NCBI GenBank assembly: GCA_945876185.1
Contig: CAMCMZ010000030.1
Location: forward strand, 1-44,529
Direction of reading: 5' to 3'
Length of the DNA: 44,529 nucleotides
Origin: Candidatus Kuenenia stuttgartensis
GTDB taxonomy: Bacteria > Planctomycetota > UBA11346
Shown here: piece after piece, positions 15,650-24,281 of the stretch
Position numbering within the stretch: position 1 is the first letter of the stretch
How the letters are laid out: every line of letters begins with the position of its first letter
Position numbers and translations under genes: made by a program
Notes under the pieces: model-generated
Told to the model about the DNA's origin: nothing
Database searches by the model: none
Seen by the model: the letters and a program-made list of their open reading frames with translations, nothing else

Positions 15650-17404
15650 ATGGAAGAACCCGTCATCGGCATCGACCTCGGCACCACCCATTCCGAGGTC
15701 GCCTACCTCAACGACGGCCAGCCGGCGGTGATCAGCGTCGCTGGCTCGGCGCTGGTGCCTTCCGTCGTTTCGCTCGGCCCCGACGGCGAACTGCTGGTCG
15801 GCCAGGCGGCACTCAACAACGAACTCAACGACCCGGTCAACACCGTGCGCTGGATCAAGCGCAAGATGGGCACCGAGGCGGTGGTGACGATTGGCGGCAA
15901 GGCCTACACGCCGGCGATGATCTCCAGCCTGATCCTGCGCTACCTCAAGCAGGCGGCCGAGGTCCATCTGGGCAAGCCGGTCAGCAAAGCGGTGGTGACC
16001 GTGCCGGCGTTCTTCGGCGAACGCGCGCGCGAGGACACCCGCGAGGCCGCCCGTCTGGCCGGGCTGGAGGTCCTGCGTCTGGTCAACGAGCCGACCGCGG
16101 CGGCGCTGGCCTACGCCATGGGCAACCGCGATCAGGGCAAATGGCTGGTCTACGATCTCGGTGGCGGGACCTTCGACGTGTCGGTGGTCGACTGCTCGCA
16201 GGCGGTGATGGAGGTCCGCGCCAGCCATGGCGACGTCAACCTGGGCGGCCACGACTTCGACCGCGACCTGGCGCACCGGGCGGCGGAGTCCTTCAAGAAG
16301 CAGCATGGGATCGATCTCCACGCCGAGCCGCGCGCCTGGGCCCGTCTGGTCCGGGCAGCCGAACAGGCCAAGATCCGCTTGTCGTCCGAGGCCGAAACCG
16401 TCATCCGTGAGGAATACCTGGCGAAAAGCGCGGACGGGGCCGACCTGCACCTGACTTTCCCGGTCCGCCGCACCGAACTCGAGGCCCAGGTCGCCCCCGC
16501 GATCGAGCGCACCATCAGTTCGGTGCGCCAGGCCCTGGCCCAGGCCGATTGCCTGCCCAGCGCGATCACCCGCGTGCTGCTGGTCGGCGGCGTCACCCGC
16601 ATGCCTTTGGTGGCCCAGTTGCTGCGCAGCGAACTCCAGCTGGAACCGCAAGCCTGGATCAATCCCGACACCGTGGTCGCGCAGGGCGCCGCGATCGAGG
16701 CCGCGACCCTGTGCGGGGCCAAGCTCGGCGCGGTGATGGTCGACATCACGCCGCATACGCTGGGCGTCGGGGCGCTGACCTTCGGCGATGTCGTCGAGGT
16801 CGTCCCGCTCATCCGCCGCAACACCCCGCTGCCGAGCCAGGCCAGCGAGGTGTTCTTCAAGCGGCACGAGGATCAGGACGCCATCGAGATCAGCATCTAC
16901 CAAGGCGAATCGCGCAACCCGGCCCACTGCATGAAGGTCGGCGAGTTCCACCTCGACCACCTGGGCACCAGTGCATCGTGCGAGGTGCACTGCCGGTTCG
17001 ACCTTGACCGCTCCGGCATCCTCACCGTCCACGTCACCGATCTCGGCAGCGGCAAGGCGCTCACCCGGGTCATCGAACGGCCCTCTGGCACCCGCCGCGC
17101 CAACCTGGCCGACCTCGCCTCGGTACGGGTGGCCGAATCCGAGCAGGTGGAACGCGACGAGTCGGTGGACGAATGGGCCGCAAACCGCCCGGATGAACCG
17201 GATCAGGAAGAGGCCGACGATCAGGTGGTCGAGGCCGAGGTCGTCACCGACGACGCGGTCGTCGCCCAGGCCGAATCAGTCCTCGCCCGGACCGACCTGG
17301 ATGCTGCTGATCGGGAGGAACTGTCTGCCGTCCTGGCCCAGGTGCGCGCTGGTGCCGATGGCGCCCGCCAGCGCTTGGCCGATCTGGTCTACTTCCTCCA
17401 ATGA
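15650..17404 (+). CDS. HscC-like short Hsp70 chaperone
   Basis: This 584-residue protein has a full Hsp70 ATPase domain: IGIDLGTTHSEVAYL (phosphate 1), VVTVPAFFGERAR, LVNEPTAAALAYAMG, DLGGGTFDVSVVDC (phosphate 2) and LLVGGVTRMPLV (adenosine). The linker region reads VDITPHTLGVGAL. The substrate-binding part is short and has the RRNTPLP and DQDAIEISIYQGE pattern I associate with HscC rather than DnaK. An acidic stretch (about 505-545) replaces the usual lid start, and there is no EEVD-type tail. AGGA lies 9 nt before the ATG. Its stop overlaps the zinc-ribbon gene by 4 bp. It is a dedicated Hsp70 rather than the housekeeping DnaK. Confidence 0.93.
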   Translation: MEEPVIGIDLGTTHSEVAYLNDGQPAVISVAGSALVPSVVSLGPDGELLVGQAALNNELNDPVNTVRWIKRKMGTEAVVTIGGKAYTPAMISSLILRYLKQAAEVHLGKPVSKAVVTVPAFFGERAREDTREAARLAGLEVLRLVNEPTAAALAYAMGNRDQGKWLVYDLGGGTFDVSVVDCSQAVMEVRASHGDVNLGGHDFDRDLAHRAAESFKKQHGIDLHAEPRAWARLVRAAEQAKIRLSSEAETVIREEYLAKSADGADLHLTFPVRRTELEAQVAPAIERTISSVRQALAQADCLPSAITRVLLVGGVTRMPLVAQLLRSELQLEPQAWINPDTVVAQGAAIEAATLCGAKLGAVMVDITPHTLGVGALTFGDVVEVVPLIRRNTPLPSQASEVFFKRHEDQDAIEISIYQGESRNPAHCMKVGEFHLDHLGTSASCEVHCRFDLDRSGILTVHVTDLGSGKALTRVIERPSGTRRANLADLASVRVAESEQVERDESVDEWAANRPDEPDQEEADDQVVEAEVVTDDAVVAQAESVLARTDLDAADREELSAVLAQVRAGADGARQRLADLVYFLQ

Positions 17405-17601
17405 TCGCCCCCGTCCCGCAGCCGGAAGACTGGGATTGCCCGGTCTGCGCCGCCAAGCCGCGCGCGCCCGTCGCCACCTGCCGTCGCTGCGGCTGCGACC
17501 TGCTACCCTTCGCCCGCCTGCGCGCCAGCGCCCGTCGGCTGGCCGAGTCGGGATATGACGAGCAGGCGGCGGTACTCAGTCCGCGTTTTGGCGCGCGCTG
17601 A
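17401..17601 (+). CDS. Small zinc-ribbon protein of the Hsp70 operon
   Basis: This 66-residue protein has two CxxC knuckles, CPVC (about 17-20) and CRRC (about 31-34), followed by a single amphipathic helix (ARLRASARRLAESG). The four cysteines fit a zinc ribbon. The ATG overlaps the Hsp70 stop by 4 bp, so it is translationally coupled. The helix resembles the first half of a TPR unit, and the gene stops 6 bp before the convergent RNase H-like gene, so it could be a shortened version of a longer zinc-ribbon-TPR protein. A role in client or partner binding for the chaperone is inferred from position only. Confidence 0.75.
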   Translation: MIAPVPQPEDWDCPVCAAKPRAPVATCRRCGCDLLPFARLRASARRLAESGYDEQAAVLSPRFGAR

Positions 17602-17607
17602 TCCGCC

Positions 17608-18474
17608 TCATTCGCGCACCAGATCTGCAGGAATGGCCAGCCCGCTGCGGCCAAGGTCGGCGAGCCAGCGCTTGGCGTCGAGCGGATAGCCGGCAGTCGG
17701 AGCGATTCCGGGCGCCTGGGTCGCGCCCCAGGCGTTGAGCAGCCGCAGCGACAGTTCGCGGCTGTATTTGGCGATGCAGCTCGCCATCGCGACCAGGGGC
17801 GAGACGGATTCTCCGCCGACGTGGAAGCCGATGTCCAGGCAGCCATCGGCACGCTGAAGCCGGTATGCGGCGACTTCCGGGGCCTCGCGAAGCGTGGTCA
17901 GACGATCGTCCGGAAAACGGCCGGTGAGGGCTTCAGCATAGTAGCGCCGGCCCCCGAGCCGATCGACCCAGCAACGGTGCGGTTCCTGGCTGGTCCAGGC
18001 GGCGGCGATCAGATTGAGGACGCAGGCGAGTTCGACCTCGGCGCGGTTGGTTCCGGCGCGTCGGGCGACGTTGAGGTGATGGGAATGGAAGAGCGCCCCG
18101 CCCAACCGCACCGGTGCCACTCCGTCGAGCCGCCAGGTCGGGATGGGATGGCTGCCGACCGGCAGCCGCAGCGCCTCCGCCCCGGCCAGCCAGGGCCAGG
18201 CGGCGCGATCCTGCGGCTCTTCACCGAGCGCGGCAAAGATCTCGGCGGCGCTTCCCGGGCGTCCGCCCAGGAGCCACGCCAGGGCCGGCAAGGCGATGGA
18301 CTCGATGGCGCCAAGATCATCCGGATCGTGCACGCGCTTGCTGTCGCGCACCCCGGTTGGCGCGAGCGCGCGCGCGACCGCGTCGGCGTCGTCCGCTGCA
18401 ACCGTCACCGCTACCACGGCCAGTGGCCCTAGGAAGGGGCCGTACCCCGCTTCGTCGATGCCGGTCAGGTGCAT
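17608..18474 (-). CDS. RNase HII-like protein with DEDE-type active site
   Basis: This 288-residue protein begins with GIDEAGYGPFLGPL, the RNase HII/HIII first strand, with acidic pair Asp7-Glu8. VRDSKR (Asp44) follows, then WVDRLGGRRYY with Asp171, and GGESVSPLVAMASCIAKYSREL with Glu222 and Lys236, aligning with the GDSxxxxISAASILAKVTRD segment of RnhB. The acidic set is therefore D-E-D-E as in RNase HIII, rather than D-E-D-D. It is longer than RnhB (about 200 residues) because of an insertion between about residues 85 and 150. Such IDEAGYGP proteins are typical of planctomycetes. The start at 18474 is where homology begins. Confidence 0.8.
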   Translation of the reverse strand: MHLTGIDEAGYGPFLGPLAVVAVTVAADDADAVARALAPTGVRDSKRVHDPDDLGAIESIALPALAWLLGGRPGSAAEIFAALGEEPQDRAAWPWLAGAEALRLPVGSHPIPTWRLDGVAPVRLGGALFHSHHLNVARRAGTNRAEVELACVLNLIAAAWTSQEPHRCWVDRLGGRRYYAEALTGRFPDDRLTTLREAPEVAAYRLQRADGCLDIGFHVGGESVSPLVAMASCIAKYSRELSLRLLNAWGATQAPGIAPTAGYPLDAKRWLADLGRSGLAIPADLVRE

Positions 18475-18550
18475 GGCTGGGCATTGAGCCGATCCCGCCC
18501 ACCGCCTCAAGGGCCTTGCGCCGCGCAACGCCCGGGTCGACGCTGCCGCC

Positions 18551-19024
18551 GTGCGCTGGATCTGCTTCCTCATCCTTGCCGGCATCGCCTGCCTGCTTCA
18601 GCACAGCGTGCTGGGAAACGTCCGCTTCGGGCCGGATCTGCCGCTCGCCCTGGCGATGTGGGCGATGGTCGACGGCGATGAAGACGGTTTCATCCAACGC
18701 GTGTGGCTGGTCGGGGTCATGTGCGACCTCATGGACCCGGCTGGAGGCTGTTTCCACAGCGTGGTCTATTTGCTGCTCGCGGCCGCTTATCTGCCGATGC
18801 GCAGCATTTTCTTCCGGACCCGTGGCATGGGTTGGGGTGCCGTCGCCTTCGTCGCTGCGCTCATCGTGCCCGGCATCGACGGCCTGGTGAGCGGATGGGG
18901 CGACCTGAGCGTGGCGGTCGTCCTGATCGGGGCCGCGCTGACCTCCGCCGTCGCGATCGCCTTCGGCTGGGTGTTCAACGGTCTGCCAGCGTCGCTCAGC
19001 CCGGTCGGGAAGGCGGGGGCGTGA
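18551..19024 (+). CDS. mreD: MreD-like rod-shape membrane protein
   Basis: This 157-residue protein is almost entirely hydrophobic, with about five TM segments. An early FGPDLPLAL motif and a short acidic loop (DGDEDGF) are followed by LVGVMCDLMDPAGGCFHSVVYLLLA, the pattern of MreD (an FGxxPDL start and a GLxxDxxxGxxxGxxxxxY segment). MreD helps MreBC direct lateral wall growth. The start is GTG with only weak ribosome-site support. No mreB or mreC is in the window. The next gene overlaps by 4 bp. Other small polytopic proteins could look similar, so the name is tentative. Confidence 0.55.
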   Translation: MRWICFLILAGIACLLQHSVLGNVRFGPDLPLALAMWAMVDGDEDGFIQRVWLVGVMCDLMDPAGGCFHSVVYLLLAAAYLPMRSIFFRTRGMGWGAVAFVAALIVPGIDGLVSGWGDLSVAVVLIGAALTSAVAIAFGWVFNGLPASLSPVGKAGA

Positions 19025-19269
19025 AAAGGGTCTTCTCCTCGGGAGATGCATGGATCGTGCTCGGCTTGTTTTCCCTGTTGCTCATCGGCCGATTCTTCGC
19101 ACCTGATCTGCTGTATTACCGGATGATTTCGGCCGTCGCTGCATTCCTGGGAGCGGGCATCCTGGTCGTCTGGACCGCACGTATTTTCAGGAAGAAAACC
19201 AGATCGGTTGCTCTTCCCGCCATCGTCGTCCTCTTCTATGCCCTGTTTGAATTCTTCTCCTGTGCCTGA
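19021..19269 (+). CDS. Small membrane protein, unknown
   Basis: An 82-residue reading frame starts with GTG inside the end of the MreD-like gene (GTGA overlap, 4 bp). It has a basic N-terminus (MKRVFSSGD) and three hydrophobic segments (about 13-28, 36-53, 66-80), with a basic cluster FRKKTR between the second and third. The overlap and clean ending just before the convergent truD gene support it as real. No family recognised. Confidence 0.6.
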   Translation: MKRVFSSGDAWIVLGLFSLLLIGRFFAPDLLYYRMISAVAAFLGAGILVVWTARIFRKKTRSVALPAIVVLFYALFEFFSCA

Positions 19270-19281
19270 AACGCCTTGATC

Positions 19282-20466
19282 TCATTTCCCGCGCCGGTCC
19301 TCCGGCACCGCGACGCCGATCTGGTGCAGGACTTCCGTCGCATAGCACCCCGCTGGCAGCGCGAACGCCAGCCAGGTGACGTCGCCTTCAACGGTCAGCG
19401 TCGGCGGTTCGACGAAGCGTTGCAGCAGCGGCCGGCGTTCGCCCGGGCTTTCGAAGCAGGCACCTTCCGCGAACCAGGCCCAGTCGATGCCGGTGGCGGC
19501 AGACCAGGCGCGTTCCTCGGCCGAAACCTCGGCCGACGGCCCAAGGCGCCAGGTGCCCGGCAGGGGGCCGGTGGCGCGCACGTCGAGGTTTCCCGGTTGG
19601 GCGCGGCGGTTGACGTCCTCCAGGTCGGCCTCGATCACCGTGAACGGCGCGCCGTTGCTGGCGCAGGCAAGATCGCCGACGCGCAGGCGGTGGGTCAGGC
19701 CGGCGGCAGCGCGGGCGTCGAGCACCGCGTTGAACACCGCAGCCTGGGCGGCGGACGCAACGAGTTTGCGTAGATCCGGGCCGCCACCGCGTAGGGCACC
19801 CGCGAGATCGCTGGGATTGCGCCGCATCGCCGCGACGACGCCGCCCTCGGGTGGATAGCGGTAACCATCTGGCACCGGATCGCCGGGCTTCCATTCGCCG
19901 GTGGGATCGAGGCAAATCGCGACCGCTGCGGTGATGTCGCCGCGACCCCAGGCCTGGGCCAGGCGCAGGCTGCTGCCGGCGAGGCCGAAACGCTGCGGGC
20001 CGAAGCGGTTCGAGATCCCTTCGCGGGACAGCCGGGCGAGTGCCGTGGTGATTGCGGCGGGATCGCTGATTCGGCAACCGAGCTTGAAGCGGTTGCCGGC
20101 GAGATGGCCGAGGCGAATCTTGTTGCGGTGCTTGGTGGTCGCGAGGATCGCCAGACGTCCGCCGCGATCGACCCGGCCGTCGAGCGCGGCCAGTCGCGCC
20201 GGATCAGCGAAATGCAGGCTGAACCACTGGCGGGTGATGCCGTGGCGGTCTTTGCGGCCAGCGAAGCCGATGGCGCGATGCGCCACGCCGCAGGTCTTAC
20301 CCAGCACCTGCGCCACCGCGTCGGTGGTCATGCCCTCTTTTTCGATGTGGACGTAGAGGTGCTCGCCCTCGCCTGAGAACGGGTACGCCGGCAGTTCGTC
20401 GACCTGGAAGTGGGCCGATCCGGCGAGCAGAGTGTCCGGGTCAGGCGTGGCGGCGGCTTCAGACAT
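19282..20466 (-). CDS. truD: tRNA pseudouridine(13) synthase TruD
   Basis: TruD makes pseudouridine at position 13 of tRNA-Glu. The 394-residue protein shows the catalytic motif GFAGRKDRHGITRQ with Asp73, the NRFGPQRFG motif, and the inserted TRUD domain in the middle (about residues 150-310). Length is normal. I chose the ATG at 20466, which overlaps the aminotransferase stop by 8 bp, the same coupling as elsewhere in this window; an ATG at 20490 would add only 8 residues. It is convergent with the small membrane protein gene, 12 bp apart. Confidence 0.94.
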   Translation of the reverse strand: MSEAAATPDPDTLLAGSAHFQVDELPAYPFSGEGEHLYVHIEKEGMTTDAVAQVLGKTCGVAHRAIGFAGRKDRHGITRQWFSLHFADPARLAALDGRVDRGGRLAILATTKHRNKIRLGHLAGNRFKLGCRISDPAAITTALARLSREGISNRFGPQRFGLAGSSLRLAQAWGRGDITAAVAICLDPTGEWKPGDPVPDGYRYPPEGGVVAAMRRNPSDLAGALRGGGPDLRKLVASAAQAAVFNAVLDARAAAGLTHRLRVGDLACASNGAPFTVIEADLEDVNRRAQPGNLDVRATGPLPGTWRLGPSAEVSAEERAWSAATGIDWAWFAEGACFESPGERRPLLQRFVEPPTLTVEGDVTWLAFALPAGCYATEVLHQIGVAVPEDRRGK

Positions 20467-21331
20467 GGGCGTCCACTTCTGCTTGGGCATCGCGGAGGGA
20501 TTCAGCGAAGCAGCGTTCGCGGTAGGCCGCGCGCACGCTGGTCGCCCAGCGACCGACCTTGCCGTCGGCGATCTGGTGGTCGTCGACCCGCACCACCGGC
20601 AGGATCTCCCGCACCGCCGAGGTGATCCAGACCTCGTCGGCGGTGTAGAGATCATCGCGGGTCAGGCGGCATTCGTACCACTGCAGGCCGAGTTCCACGG
20701 CCACGATGCGCACCCCGGCCTTGGTGATGCCGGGCAGGCAGTCCTGGTTCGGGGTCATGAGCCTGCGGCCCTGGATGACCAGCACGTTGCTGGTCACGCC
20801 CTCGCTGACGTAACCCTCGGGCGAGACGTAGAACGCCTCGTGCGCGCCGGTTTTCTCGGCCAACGCCAGGCCGGCGGTGCCGCTGAGGTAATTCGTCGTC
20901 TTCAGCGTCGGCAGGTTGCGTGCGGCCTCGAACGTCACCGCGCTCACGCCTTTGGCGTAGGCTTCCGCCGACGGCGCATGGATGTCGCGCGCGATCACGA
21001 CCCAGGTCGGCGCACCGTGGCCGAAGACGCCGTGGGTGTGCTCGCCCGGGGTGACCACGATCATCACCCGCAATTCAGGATGGCCGCTCAGGCGGTGGAT
21101 CTCGCGGATGCAGCGGCGGACGTCACGTTCGCTGAAGAACGGCGCGATGCCGAAGGCCGCTGCCGACTGCCACAGGCGCGCGAGGTGTTCGCCCAGCGCA
21201 TGCGGATGGCCGCCGTAGGTTGGCATCGACTCAAAGGCGCCGACCCCGCGCAAGAAACCCAGGTCGAGGACGCTGACCTTGGCCTGGTCGGCGGGCAGCA
21301 CGGTGCCGTTGATCGCGAAATGGTCGGGCAT
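20459..21331 (-). CDS. PLP-dependent aminotransferase class IV (BCAT/DAAT/ADC-lyase family)
   Basis: This 290-residue fold-type IV PLP enzyme shows DLGFLRGVGAFESM near the N-terminus (about 22-35), the PLP lysine in LPTLKTTNYL (about residue 142), the glutamate motif YVSEGVTSNVLV (about 174) and the phosphate-binding ITSAVREILPV (about 237). Substrate (branched-chain amino acid, D-amino acid or aminodeoxychorismate) cannot be assigned from these motifs. The ATG at 21331 fits where homology starts; the preceding frame to 21391 adds unconserved sequence. It is coupled to truD downstream. Confidence 0.88.
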   Translation of the reverse strand: MPDHFAINGTVLPADQAKVSVLDLGFLRGVGAFESMPTYGGHPHALGEHLARLWQSAAAFGIAPFFSERDVRRCIREIHRLSGHPELRVMIVVTPGEHTHGVFGHGAPTWVVIARDIHAPSAEAYAKGVSAVTFEAARNLPTLKTTNYLSGTAGLALAEKTGAHEAFYVSPEGYVSEGVTSNVLVIQGRRLMTPNQDCLPGITKAGVRIVAVELGLQWYECRLTRDDLYTADEVWITSAVREILPVVRVDDHQIADGKVGRWATSVRAAYRERCFAESLRDAQAEVDAHV

Positions 21332-21416
21332 GATGGACTCTGCTATCAGATGGGCGGGGCGGACACCTTCAGCGCCAAGCCGGGCATGCAACCCGGGGCG
21401 TCGCCGCGCCGCCCAC

Positions 21417-21446
21417 CCGACCTTGACAGCGCCGATCTTGACAGCG
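21417..21446. repeat. Tandem 15-bp direct repeat upstream of the aminotransferase gene
   Basis: Two adjacent copies (21417-21431 and 21432-21446) differ at one base; each contains CTTGACAGCG. They lie in the 123-bp gap between the emrB stop and the aminotransferase start. They could be a binding site for a direct-repeat-recognising regulator, or a chance duplication. Confidence 0.5.
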
Positions 21447-21454
21447 ATCAGTGT

Positions 21455-23041
21455 TCAATGTGCGCCGAGACCGGGCCCTTTTTCCGGCTGGTAGCGCCCG
21501 GCGATCCAGATCGCGCCGATGGCGATGATGAAAGCCCAGCCCGAGAACCAGAACACGTCGAGCACACCGAGATGCGCCGCCTGGCTGGCGAGCTGCTGCT
21601 GCACCAGGGCAAGTGCCTGTTCCGGACTTGCGCCCAGGGTGGTGGCGGCTGATCCGGCCTGAACCAAGGCCGGATCCAGGGGCGACAGTCCGGTCGTCAG
21701 CGCGGCGGCGTTGTCGGCCTGGCGGTGGTCCCACAAGGTGATCACCAGCGAGGCGGCAAAGGCGCCGGCGGTCATGCGCAGGAAGTTGGCGATGCCCGAT
21801 CCTTGCGCGACCGACGACGGCGGCAGCGCCGCCAGCGCCAGGGTGATGAGTGGCGCGAAGAACAACGCGACCGCGAAGCCCATCAGCACCTGCGGCAGGG
21901 CGTAGTCCCAGGCGGTGGCGTCGGTGGTGAACGCGGCCCGCCACCAGTTGCCCACGGCGAAGACGACGAACGCCGCAGTGGCATACCAGCGCGGATCGAT
22001 CCGGTTCATGGTCTTGGCCACCACCGGCGCGAGCAGCACCGCGAACAGCCCGGTCGGGGCGACCACCAGCCCGGCCCAGGTGGCGGTGTAGCCGAGCTGG
22101 GTCTGCAACCACAACGGCACCAGCACCACGGTGGCGAAGAAGATCGCGAAGCCGATCGCCAGGGCGGCGGTGGCGCCGGTGAAGCTGCGCCGGGCGAACA
22201 GGCGCAGATCGACAATGGGGTGGCGATCCGTCAATTCCCAGGCGATGAACAGCGCGAAGCCGATAAGCGCGGTGACACCCAGGCCGGTGATGAAGGACGA
22301 TCCGAACCAGTCGAGTTCATTGCCCTTGTCGAGCATGATCTGAAGGGACCCGACCCAGATGACGATCAGCCCCAGCCCGACCCAGTCGATCGGGACCTGG
22401 ACCCGCCGCGTTTCGCGCCCGGCAAGCTGGCCCCAGGTCAGCGCGGCGGCGGTCAGGCCGAAGGGCACATTGATGAAGAAGATCCACGACCAGCCCGCGT
22501 TGTCGCACAGCCAGCCGCCGAGGATCGGCCCGATCGCCGGGGCCGCCGTGATCGTCATGGCCCAGATCGCCATGCCGATCGCGCGGCGTTCCGGCGGATA
22601 GCTGGCCAGCAGCAGCGCCTGCGACAACGGCACCATGAGACCCGAGACCGCGCCCTGCATCACCCGCGCAAAGACCAGCAGGCCGAAACTGTGGGCAAAA
22701 CCACACAACAACGAGGTGGTCGAAAATAAAATCAGCGCCACGGTGAAGACCCGCACCTGGCCGAACCGTTGCGACAGAAAGCCGGCCAGCAGCACCGAGA
22801 TCGCATTCGCCACCGCATAGCTGGTGATGACCCAGGTGCCCTGGCCCGCGCTCACGCCCAGGTCGCCGGCGATGGTCGGCACCGCGACATTGGCGATGGT
22901 GAGGTCGAGCACCTCCATGAAGTTGCCCATCGCCAGGGCGAAGGTGACCAGCACCAGGGACCAGCCGTGCAGCGGTGGCGGCTCCCCCGCCTGGGGCAGC
23001 CCGCGCACAAGACCGCGCGGCCCGGATCCGGTCGCCACCAT
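21455..23041 (-). CDS. emrB: EmrB/QacA-type MFS multidrug exporter (DHA2 family)
   Basis: This 528-residue protein has about 14 TM segments. It has the DHA2 motif LDLTIANVAVPTIAGDLG in TM1, WVITSYAVANA in TM2, the loop GFLSQRFGQVRVF (motif A), and the motif C region APAIGPILGGWL in TM5. It exports hydrophobic drugs or acids by proton antiport, working with the EmrA adaptor encoded 2 bp upstream. No TolC gene is adjacent; the nearest channel belongs to the metal efflux cluster. Expression is probably controlled at the palindrome before emrA. Confidence 0.93.
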   Translation of the reverse strand: MVATGSGPRGLVRGLPQAGEPPPLHGWSLVLVTFALAMGNFMEVLDLTIANVAVPTIAGDLGVSAGQGTWVITSYAVANAISVLLAGFLSQRFGQVRVFTVALILFSTTSLLCGFAHSFGLLVFARVMQGAVSGLMVPLSQALLLASYPPERRAIGMAIWAMTITAAPAIGPILGGWLCDNAGWSWIFFINVPFGLTAAALTWGQLAGRETRRVQVPIDWVGLGLIVIWVGSLQIMLDKGNELDWFGSSFITGLGVTALIGFALFIAWELTDRHPIVDLRLFARRSFTGATAALAIGFAIFFATVVLVPLWLQTQLGYTATWAGLVVAPTGLFAVLLAPVVAKTMNRIDPRWYATAAFVVFAVGNWWRAAFTTDATAWDYALPQVLMGFAVALFFAPLITLALAALPPSSVAQGSGIANFLRMTAGAFAASLVITLWDHRQADNAAALTTGLSPLDPALVQAGSAATTLGASPEQALALVQQQLASQAAHLGVLDVFWFSGWAFIIAIGAIWIAGRYQPEKGPGLGAH

Positions 23042-23043
23042 GC

Positions 23044-24255
23044 TCAGGGCCTGGTTTTATCCGCTGGTGCGACGGGGGCCTGGAGGTTGGCGGCGATGAT
23101 CTGCTGGATCCGCGCCTCAGTGGCCGCCAGGGACGGATCAGCAAGGATGCTGCGCGCGGGCGCGGTGGCCACCGCGACCGGAGTGGCATCGAGGCGCACT
23201 CGCGCCGACATCGACAGGCCAATGCGCAGCGGATGCGCGGCAAGGTCCTCCGGATCGAGGCGGATCCGCACCGGCAGGCGTTGCACCACCTTGATCCAGT
23301 TGCCGCTCGCATTCTGCGGCGGCAGCAGGGCGAAGGCCGCCCCGGTGCCCGCGCCCAGACCGACCACCTGGCCGCGGTAGGTCACTCCGCTGCCGTAGAC
23401 GTCAGCGGTCAACGTGACCGGCAGTCCCGGGTGCAGGCTTGCGAGCTGGCCTTCCTTGAAGTTGGCATCGACCCACAGGCGATCGAGGGCGACCACCGCG
23501 AGCAGCGGCGAGCCCGGCTGCACCCGCACACCGGGCTGTACCAGCCGCTTGACGACCTGGCCGGCGATGGGCGAGCGGATCACCGTGCGCGACTCGTCGA
23601 GCGCGGCTTGGCGCAGCCGGGCCACCGCGGCGAGCACCAGCGGATGCGAAGGGATTTCGACCCCGTCGACGGCTGAACGCGCGACCAACAGACCTTCGCG
23701 CACCGACGCCAGGTCCGCCTTGGCGGCGGCGACGGCGGAACGCGCGTGGGCGAGTTCCTCCTCCGACACCAGCCCGGGCACGGTGGCATGTTCGCGGCGC
23801 ACGACGTCGGCCTCGGTCCGACGCAACGCGGCCGACTTCATGGTCACGGCGAACTCCTGCCGCGCGACCTCGGCGAACTGCTGCCTGACCTGGCGCACCG
23901 CCAGGGCGAGGTCGGCCTCGGCGCGCGCCACCGCGATGCGTGCCTCCACCGGATCCAGGCGGACTAGCACCTGCCCCGCCTGCACGCGGTCGGTCTCATC
24001 GACCAGGATCTCGGCCACCTGGCCGGCGACCTGCGCCCCGACCTGGACGAGATCGCCACCGACGTAGGCGTTCTCCGTGCTTTCAACGAACCGGCCGAGG
24101 AACAGCCAATGCGCGGCCACCGCTGCCGCCGCCAGCACCACCACGCCGGCGATGATCACCAGGGCCGGGGTGCGCCGCCGGTCTCGTCGGGATGGGACCG
24201 CCGTGGTGGTGGGGGCCGGGCCACCGGCCGGCGACTTCGCATCGGGATCCGCCAT
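23044..24255 (-). CDS. emrA: EmrA-type HlyD-family membrane fusion protein
   Basis: The 403-residue adaptor has a cytoplasmic basic stretch, one TM anchor (about 32-53), and the first lipoyl half with the EmrA motif STENAYVGGDLVQVGAQVAG (about 59-78). A long alpha-hairpin (about 103-210) follows, then the second lipoyl half SPIAGQVVKRLVQPGV and a beta-barrel with DANFKEGQL. It bridges EmrB to an outer-membrane channel. It is the first gene of the emrAB pair and starts downstream of the palindrome at 24282-24293. Confidence 0.93.
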   Translation of the reverse strand: MADPDAKSPAGGPAPTTTAVPSRRDRRRTPALVIIAGVVVLAAAAVAAHWLFLGRFVESTENAYVGGDLVQVGAQVAGQVAEILVDETDRVQAGQVLVRLDPVEARIAVARAEADLALAVRQVRQQFAEVARQEFAVTMKSAALRRTEADVVRREHATVPGLVSEEELAHARSAVAAAKADLASVREGLLVARSAVDGVEIPSHPLVLAAVARLRQAALDESRTVIRSPIAGQVVKRLVQPGVRVQPGSPLLAVVALDRLWVDANFKEGQLASLHPGLPVTLTADVYGSGVTYRGQVVGLGAGTGAAFALLPPQNASGNWIKVVQRLPVRIRLDPEDLAAHPLRIGLSMSARVRLDATPVAVATAPARSILADPSLAATEARIQQIIAANLQAPVAPADKTRP

Positions 24256-24281
24256 GAGGCCTTTCGCTGCGCGTCTTCGTC

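Noticed and set aside
17401-17607. Frameshifted longer zinc-ribbon/TPR protein
   Set aside because: The helix looks like a TPR start, but the convergent gene begins 6 bp after the stop, so there is no room for a lost C-terminal part in the next frames.
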